DNA of 64,000 nucleotides from Microdochium bolleyi (taxonomy: Eukaryota > Ascomycota > Sordariomycetes > Xylariales > Microdochiaceae), in NCBI GenBank assembly GCA_001566295.1, contig KQ964283.1:4801-68800 (forward strand), written 5' to 3'. The first letter of the stretch is position 1; the number at the start of each line of letters is the position of its first letter. The translations under genes were made by a program, and so were the position numbers. Below, piece by piece: positions 59,250-64,000 of this stretch. The notes under the pieces were generated by a model. It saw only the letters and a list, made by a program, of their open reading frames with translations, ran no database searches and was not told where the DNA came from.

Positions 59250-59674
59250 GCTGTAGCCTTGCCGTAATCTCGTCACTCGTCGAGTGTAGTCTGCGAACCA
59301 CGAACCAACTCGTAAGGTGTGCGCTGCACAAAGCTGAGATAAGAGGAAAAGCCGCTCTCTTACACAGATTGCTGGCCTTGGCACCATACAAGCACAACGG
59401 TGCTCACAGCACAAGCGGGGCACAAGAGGGGCATGGCACATGCAAACGAGGCACACCGGGTACTGTACACGAGGCACACCGGGTACGGTAGGCGAGCACA
59501 CCGAGCACAGGAGAGACACAAATGTCTTTGAGGCGGCAGATTATAAAGTCTGGGCCTGCTGCGTCAAAGGTAACGGGCCGCAATCTGCTCAAATCCTCAT
59601 CCCAACAAGTTTCCAAAACACAAAGTCTCACCCTGTCCAGAGTCTAGACCCCTCCATTGCCAGTATCACGAAAC
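59250..59674. other. intergenic with short imperfect repeats
   Basis: Between 59400 and 59520 words of the type CGAGGCACACCGGGTAC recur three times with changes. No gene. Confidence 0.4.
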
Positions 59675-59809
59675 ATGGCTGTCGCTTCACTTCACGAGCT
59701 TACGACTCAGTGGAACTGCTCTTGTGGATACAACAACATAACCAATGCCGAAACGTGCGCAGGGATTGTCAATGGAGAAACCTGTGGCAAGCTAAAAAAT
59801 GTCGCGTAA
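59675..59809 (+). CDS. small Zn-ribbon-like protein, 44 aa
   Basis: MAVASLHELTTQWNCSCGYN, then a Cys-Ala-Gly and a Gly-Glu-Thr-Cys-Gly-Lys end: Trp-x-Cys-x-Cys-Gly-x-Asn, then C28 and C37. The Trp, Asn and paired Cys positions resemble the RanBP2/NZF-type zinc ribbon, though the spacing of the first pair is one residue rather than two or more. Small fungal proteins of this kind exist but have no assigned role. A GTAAGT two bases after the stop hints at an intron in the 3' untranslated region. Confidence 0.4.
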   Translation: MAVASLHELTTQWNCSCGYNNITNAETCAGIVNGETCGKLKNVA

Positions 59810-60357
59810 CAGTAAGTCAATCCACCACTACTCTCACGAGAGCACTTACTAAACGAGTCGAGGCAGTCAAGACACCTTCAGGATTGTGTCCTCGATCTGG
59901 CAATACCGCGTGGAGCAGGTGACGTAGAGGACGTTGAAGGGTTCATGGGGCGGGACGTAACGAGCAAATCTTCCATGGGCCAAGAGAGTGCTGAGTTATT
60001 CATCCACGAGAGAGAACAAGCCTGTCCTTATCTCATAGCAATGCACACCTGGAACCATTTTGTCTGAATGTGAGGGGTTAAGTGAAAGCCTTCCTACCAT
60101 GCCTGTAATACTGCAAAACACGGGTTAGTGCGAGCGACAAGCCACCCGCTCTTGTGACCCTATGTGAGAATGTTGGGTGCTGCGTATGTGGACGTGGTCA
60201 CTAATAAAAATGTCTAGACGTGCCGTTCCTGCCCCGCCTTGTGGTATTAGTGGGCCACACCGCCCCTCCGTCCCTTGCCCAACGTCTTCACTGAGACGAG
60301 AACGATCAACCATTGTAAACACTTGCATCATCAGTTGCATACCCAACACTCGGCGAT
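59810..60357. other. intergenic, promoter of kinase gene
   Basis: No protein-like frame. The last 100 bp are the leader of the gene at 60358. Confidence 0.45.
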
Positions 60358-61311
60358 ATGGCATCTAACCATCACGTTCGGGACTCGATCAGACAAATTG
60401 ACGAGAATACCTGGCTTATCGGCACCAGCCATGTCCTACGTCTTACGCAAGGGTCCTGCGACAGTGGCTATCTGTGGAAGAACAATAGTGACGGCTCGTG
60501 CTATGTTCTTTCCGCAGCGCCAGAGCCCTTGCCTGATACTAAGTCTCTCCCCGACGACAGCCATGTTCGTAAGATCCACGAGGCTGGTGATGAGTCGGCC
60601 GTCTTCAAGTTCGGCGACGCCCTCATCCTCAAGATCAGACTAGCGACTCCTGGCACCCGGCGAGAGCACGAGATGCTAGCCTTTCTGGCTGAGAAGCGAC
60701 TTAACTTCGACATCCCGAAAGCTCTTTTCTACACTGAAGACGCCGAGAAGACGTACTTGTTCGAAACATATATACCTGGCAAGAGACTCGAGGACATATG
60801 GTGGGACATGACCGCGGAACAAAAGGAGTTCGTTGTAACTCAGGTCTCTCAGGTCTGCTCTGAGCTTAGAGCTTTCCAATCCGACACTCTCACTGCAGTC
60901 GCTGACCACTGGTTGGACCCACTTCGGGAGCAACGCGATTACGACGTACAAGCCCTTCAAGAGCATTGTGAGAACTTGGGGATGACCTGCTCCACGTTTG
61001 TCCTGTCCCACAACGACCTCGGGCCTACGAATATTCTCGTAACCGAAACCGGGAACCAGATCGCCATCCTGGACTGGGAGCTGGCTGGTTACAGCCCCGT
61101 GGAGTGGATACGGACCAAGTTCGCCGTCTGTGGAGCACTGGACCTGGACAGCAATGGAAAGGGGGGAGAAGCGACTAACGGCTTGGATTATAGGGCATGG
61201 GTTGAGCAGAGACTGAGAGAGCTCGGTTTTCCCGAGGTCACTGAGAAGTACAACACCGTGAAGATGGAACGATACGAGAAGTGGAAGGCAAAGCGGTCAG
61301 CGCTTCAGTAG
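60358..61311 (+). CDS. APH-like phosphotransferase, 317 aa
   Basis: A member of the aminoglycoside-phosphotransferase/choline-kinase-like superfamily that is expanded in fungi. Seen: an ATP-binding N lobe with VFKFGDALILKIR (Lys at about residue 92) and TRREHEMLAFLAEK (helix-C Glu), a hinge around TYLFETYIPGKRL, the catalytic loop VLSHNDLGPTNILV (H-x-D-x4-N, at about 214-227), and the metal-binding segment QIAILDWELAGYSPVEWI with the DWE motif. All catalytic residues are present, so the enzyme should be active; its substrate is unknown and need not be an antibiotic. One exon, ATG 60358. A broken relative lies 560 bp downstream on the other strand. Confidence 0.85.
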   Translation: MASNHHVRDSIRQIDENTWLIGTSHVLRLTQGSCDSGYLWKNNSDGSCYVLSAAPEPLPDTKSLPDDSHVRKIHEAGDESAVFKFGDALILKIRLATPGTRREHEMLAFLAEKRLNFDIPKALFYTEDAEKTYLFETYIPGKRLEDIWWDMTAEQKEFVVTQVSQVCSELRAFQSDTLTAVADHWLDPLREQRDYDVQALQEHCENLGMTCSTFVLSHNDLGPTNILVTETGNQIAILDWELAGYSPVEWIRTKFAVCGALDLDSNGKGGEATNGLDYRAWVEQRLRELGFPEVTEKYNTVKMERYEKWKAKRSALQ

Positions 61312-61871
61312 CGGAAGTTGCACGGCTTGTTCATGATTATAAACAAGGATTAGAACCGGAGCCATCATGCCACCTCAATTCCGAAAGTGTTCAAGACTAC
61401 GTGACCGCACAGTCGGGCGCCCGTAGCGGCTGCTTTGGCAAACCAGGTCTGTCAGGCTTCAAGGTTTCCACTCTCGTTCTTTGCTCGACAGTCCACTGCA
61501 GCTGCTGTCGCCTGGTTAATGGTCTCGGAAAGTCGTCGATGTGGCCGCTTCTGTCTACTGTCCACCAGTGATCTCCGGAAAGTAATCGGCTTATTGCTCG
61601 GCATTTATGTCGGCTTGATGCACGAACGGGTCATCCATACTGATATTACCTGCTTGGGAGGCGTGTCGCTGGGAAGTCTGTCGAGAAAGGAACCCTCCAA
61701 GACTCTCAATGTAGTCCCAATCACGGGCCAAAACCAAGTGACACCTTCGGGCGCGTGCAAGTGATTCTAACGGCAAGAGGGAATCGCGAATAAGTGCCCC
61801 TGCCATGCTATAGTATGGTTAGCAGGTAGTGCCAACTCGCCATTGTCTCCTTTCCTTTGTACGATCGAGTC
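61312..61871. other. intergenic, no gene seen
   Basis: Several overlapping ORFs, none protein-like. Confidence 0.4.
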
Positions 61872-62210
61872 TTACTCGGCACAAGCGCAATCATGTGCTC
61901 TCGCTCCCTGTGGTTCCTGAGTTCGTTCAAGTCCTAAAACCCCACCTTCACCTTCAGACGGCGCAGCTTCTCTTCCCACGCAGGCTCGCCGTAGATGACG
62001 GGAAGAATGCCTTTGTCCTTCGTCCTGTCGCCTCGCTGCACTGCCCGAATGTCGTCGTATCTGCTCCTCAGGGAGACTGAACCAGGCGTTCGTGGCCCAT
62101 GCTTTGAACCACTTGGTCGCAGTACAGAATGGACCACCAAGCCCAGCGATCGGACCAAGTTCAAAGGTGCCATCGTGGTTGACACGGGTCACGGTTCCGA
62201 TTTTCGGCAT
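61872..62210 (-). pseudogene. frameshifted APH-like fragment
   Basis: Starts MPKIGTVTRVNHDGTFELGP, then GPFCTATKWFKAWATNAWFS and PEEQIR: the middle of a fungal APH-like phosphotransferase. The matching continuation (GDRTKDKGILPVIYGEPAWE, then EKLRRLKVKVGF) is in another frame from about 62080 and ends at a stop. The ATP-binding N lobe and the H-x-D catalytic loop are absent. It is a pseudogene and not a copy of the intact gene at 60358, which differs in this region. Confidence 0.55.
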
Positions 62211-62525
62211 TCTGACCAGTGAAAGTTGAACTTAGATGCTGTCAATGCATGATCGTCAACATCATATCGTGCGCAGGGTCTGACTCACATGGATTTTCGC
62301 ATGAGCAGATATTAAGTTCGGTCAGCTGTAAAAATAGCCCCGACAATTCTGGCCGGCCCTGAAACACCATTTTGGAGCCTTGCACTGGACCGACTGGACT
62401 GCTGCGGGTCGACCCCAGAAATGTGCATCATCGCTCAAGGGGTTCCTGAACGGAGGCAGCAAAGCTCCACGGCATTGAAATGAGATTGGGATCTTAGCAG
62501 TCACTTCCATCGCATCAAGTATTTG
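62211..62525. other. intergenic, no gene seen
   Basis: 3' flank of the FunK1 gene and upstream flank of the APH fragment. No frame. Confidence 0.45.
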
Positions 62526-64000
62526 TCAATTAACTACGGCATCGAGGTCTCTCCGGGCCTCACGAAGAACCTCCTGCATGGAGGCATACAACCCGCTGAC
62601 TTCTTTCTTCCATCTACCACCACTGGGGAATACCACTCTTCGTAATCGACCGACCCAAGGAATCAAAGCTTTGAAGTAGTTGGTGAAGGATTCCGTCGTA
62701 GTCTTCGCAAAAACATCCTCGTCAGACACTATTCCCAACTTCATCCCTGCGAGTTCCTCCGTATCTACATAGTTCCACTTCTCGAATCGCGGAACCACTC
62801 GGCTTTCTTCAGGTCCGGTGTGGTGAATGCATATCCAGAACAGGACCCAGAAGAAGGACTCGAGATCGTGCATGAACGAGTGCTGCTCGCCAAGAAGGGC
62901 ACCGATCGCCATGAAGGCTCTTGTACCGGTTTTCCCATGTGCTCCAGAGGCCTCCTCACGTTGCTCCGTGACGGCAAGGTCGAGGTCAATCAAAAACCCT
63001 TTCTCTCCACGAATCATCAGGTTGTTTACAGAGATGTCTCTGTGGAGGAGACCAGCTTGTTGTCGCAATGATTTGTGACCTTCGATGCAGTCGCTCAGCA
63101 CTGAGAGCAGCACCGAAGGCGACTTGGCTTGGTAGATCGGCGTCCCAAGATCCTGAACGACGACGCGACGATGCACCCGGTTCGGCAGTGCAGGACCGCT
63201 AGCCATGGTTGGTGACGCAGAGCGAGATCGCTTGCTCGGTGGTAGAGGGGCCTCCGGCTGACTGGAGGAGCGTTTCTTGCCAGCAGCAAGACTACTCCGA
63301 CCTTTCTGGGGAACATCGACCGCACTCGAGCTCCCTGGTTGAATCAACTGATCTGCTCGATAATTGCTCGCTTCTTGGATGTTGATGTTCCCTCGAATAC
63401 TGCTCAAAACGTCGTCGACCTCGCCACGGACATGAACAGTCTCGTGGTGGTAGTAGCGGGCCACGTTGACCACACCTCTTTCCGTCGCCGTCTCGAGCAA
63501 CTCTCCTTCTTCGTCCCGTTCCGTGTATTGCCACGAATCTTTGACTACCAACGAGGTCTGAGGGTCGTCCTCTCGGTGGACGCTCCAGCAAGTTGTGGCG
63601 CGACCGGCAATGCAGGGTGCTCTCTTCATCCGTTTGTCAATGACGAGTCGCTCTGCCTGGCCGTTTCGTGTGATCGAGATAAAGCGTCGGCTGCCCTCTG
63701 TAGTGATTGTAGGGTCGAAACCGAGGGCCTCACGGTCCATCCATAGGAAGCCCAGAACCGTGAAGACGAAGCGCAGCCCGTCTTCGTTGATGTCGAACTT
63801 GTCGGATGCGATTCCTCCCAAGCGATCAAACTCCCATATTCTCATAAAGGATCCGCAGAGAGTGAAGCCCAGGACAAATCGACGCGTGTCTTGAGCCGCA
63901 AGAACTTCCCTGGCATACCTCCCTAGGTCGAGCCATGCTTTAGACTTTGTGTCCGCCAACGGGTTGCTCTTCAACTCTCCTGGAACAAGAATGTGCGACC
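62526..64000 (-). CDS. FunK1-type fungal protein kinase, 5' partial
   Basis: The frame runs to the window edge (the in-frame codon at 63974 is TTG, and upstream HILVPGELK is typical of the family), so the N terminus lies beyond 64000. Family features in order: AWLDLGRYAREVLAAQDTRR, WEFDRLGGIA, a basic Ser-rich insert (KRSSSQPEAPLPPSKRSRS), then the kinase core LLHRDISVNNLMI (catalytic Asp and Asn), FLIDLDLAV (DLD in place of DFG), TGTRAFMAIGALL and HDLESFFWVLFWICIHH. FunK1 kinases are abundant in some fungi, often near transposons and telomeres; substrates are not known. The catalytic residues are intact. No internal stop. Confidence 0.88.
   Translation of the reverse strand, partial: SHILVPGELKSNPLADTKSKAWLDLGRYAREVLAAQDTRRFVLGFTLCGSFMRIWEFDRLGGIASDKFDINEDGLRFVFTVLGFLWMDREALGFDPTITTEGSRRFISITRNGQAERLVIDKRMKRAPCIAGRATTCWSVHREDDPQTSLVVKDSWQYTERDEEGELLETATERGVVNVARYYHHETVHVRGEVDDVLSSIRGNINIQEASNYRADQLIQPGSSSAVDVPQKGRSSLAAGKKRSSSQPEAPLPPSKRSRSASPTMASGPALPNRVHRRVVVQDLGTPIYQAKSPSVLLSVLSDCIEGHKSLRQQAGLLHRDISVNNLMIRGEKGFLIDLDLAVTEQREEASGAHGKTGTRAFMAIGALLGEQHSFMHDLESFFWVLFWICIHHTGPEESRVVPRFEKWNYVDTEELAGMKLGIVSDEDVFAKTTTESFTNYFKALIPWVGRLRRVVFPSGGRWKKEVSGLYASMQEVLREARRDLDAVVN

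Overview
The window is nuclear DNA of a filamentous ascomycete (Pezizomycotina). The support is very short introns (43-81 nt, GT..AG, CTAAC-like branch points) and families confined to or expanded in these fungi: a FunK1 kinase, Zn2Cys6 regulators, fungal GT25, F-box and F-box/ankyrin proteins, HET-like and TPR remnants, and APH-like kinases. No rRNA, tRNA, CRISPR array or intact transposon was found. Several stretches (about 2-4, 6, 12.5-13.3, 16.6-17.4 and 21-22 kb) look like decayed, possibly RIP-altered repeats. The layout resembles an accessory or subtelomere-like region: mostly orphan genes, remnants and minisatellites, with no obvious housekeeping block. Many genes had to be assembled by hand from exons. 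Splice phases were checked, but all introns remain predictions.

Layout. 0-6 kb: a two-exon orphan (1206-1997), a Ty3/gypsy integrase/chromodomain remnant, coiled-coil ORFs, and a three-exon secreted Ser/Thr-rich protein (4745-5655). 6.8-16 kb: a nearly perfect palindrome plus direct repeat, then an intronless gene joining a JmjC domain to a SET domain (6999-9935), then two paralogues with chromodomain-like modules (10824-12470, 15193-16032) flanking an F-box-like gene. 16-25.7 kb: a 79-aa spliced gene, a transthyretin-like protein, an F-box/ankyrin gene, a complete three-exon GT25 glycosyltransferase (19818-21030), two copies of an unknown family (22006, 24099), and a protein with two Zn2Cys6 clusters. 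26-34.4 kb: an 18-bp minisatellite, HET-like remnants, a small convergent gene, an 11 x 19-bp minisatellite 76 bp before a FAR1-type DNA-binding/ATP-grasp-like fusion (30999-32621), and several orphans. 35-49 kb: a two-exon orphan, two beta-rich orphans, a three-exon C2H2 protein (39721-41002), a multipass membrane protein (41765-42534), an F-box gene, a MADS-like protein, a 666-aa orphan, and a second 18-bp minisatellite sharing an 11-nt core with the first. 49-57 kb: a four-exon orphan, a composite transcription factor joining Zn2Cys6, coiled coil, SANT-like and paired GATA-like fingers (52402-53996), and two neighbouring proteins with SUMO-interaction-like motifs, one an array of about seven. 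57-64 kb: tandem repeats, a TPR remnant, a small Zn-ribbon-like protein, an intact APH-like kinase beside a frameshifted relative, and a FunK1 kinase that runs off the window edge.

The genes do not form a recognisable metabolic cluster. The common thread is nuclear regulation: chromatin-type enzymes and readers, at least four DNA-binding proteins with unusual domain combinations, SUMO-interaction-like motifs, and F-box adaptors. Whether they act together is inference; shared promoter repeats and paralogous modules are the only links visible in the sequence.
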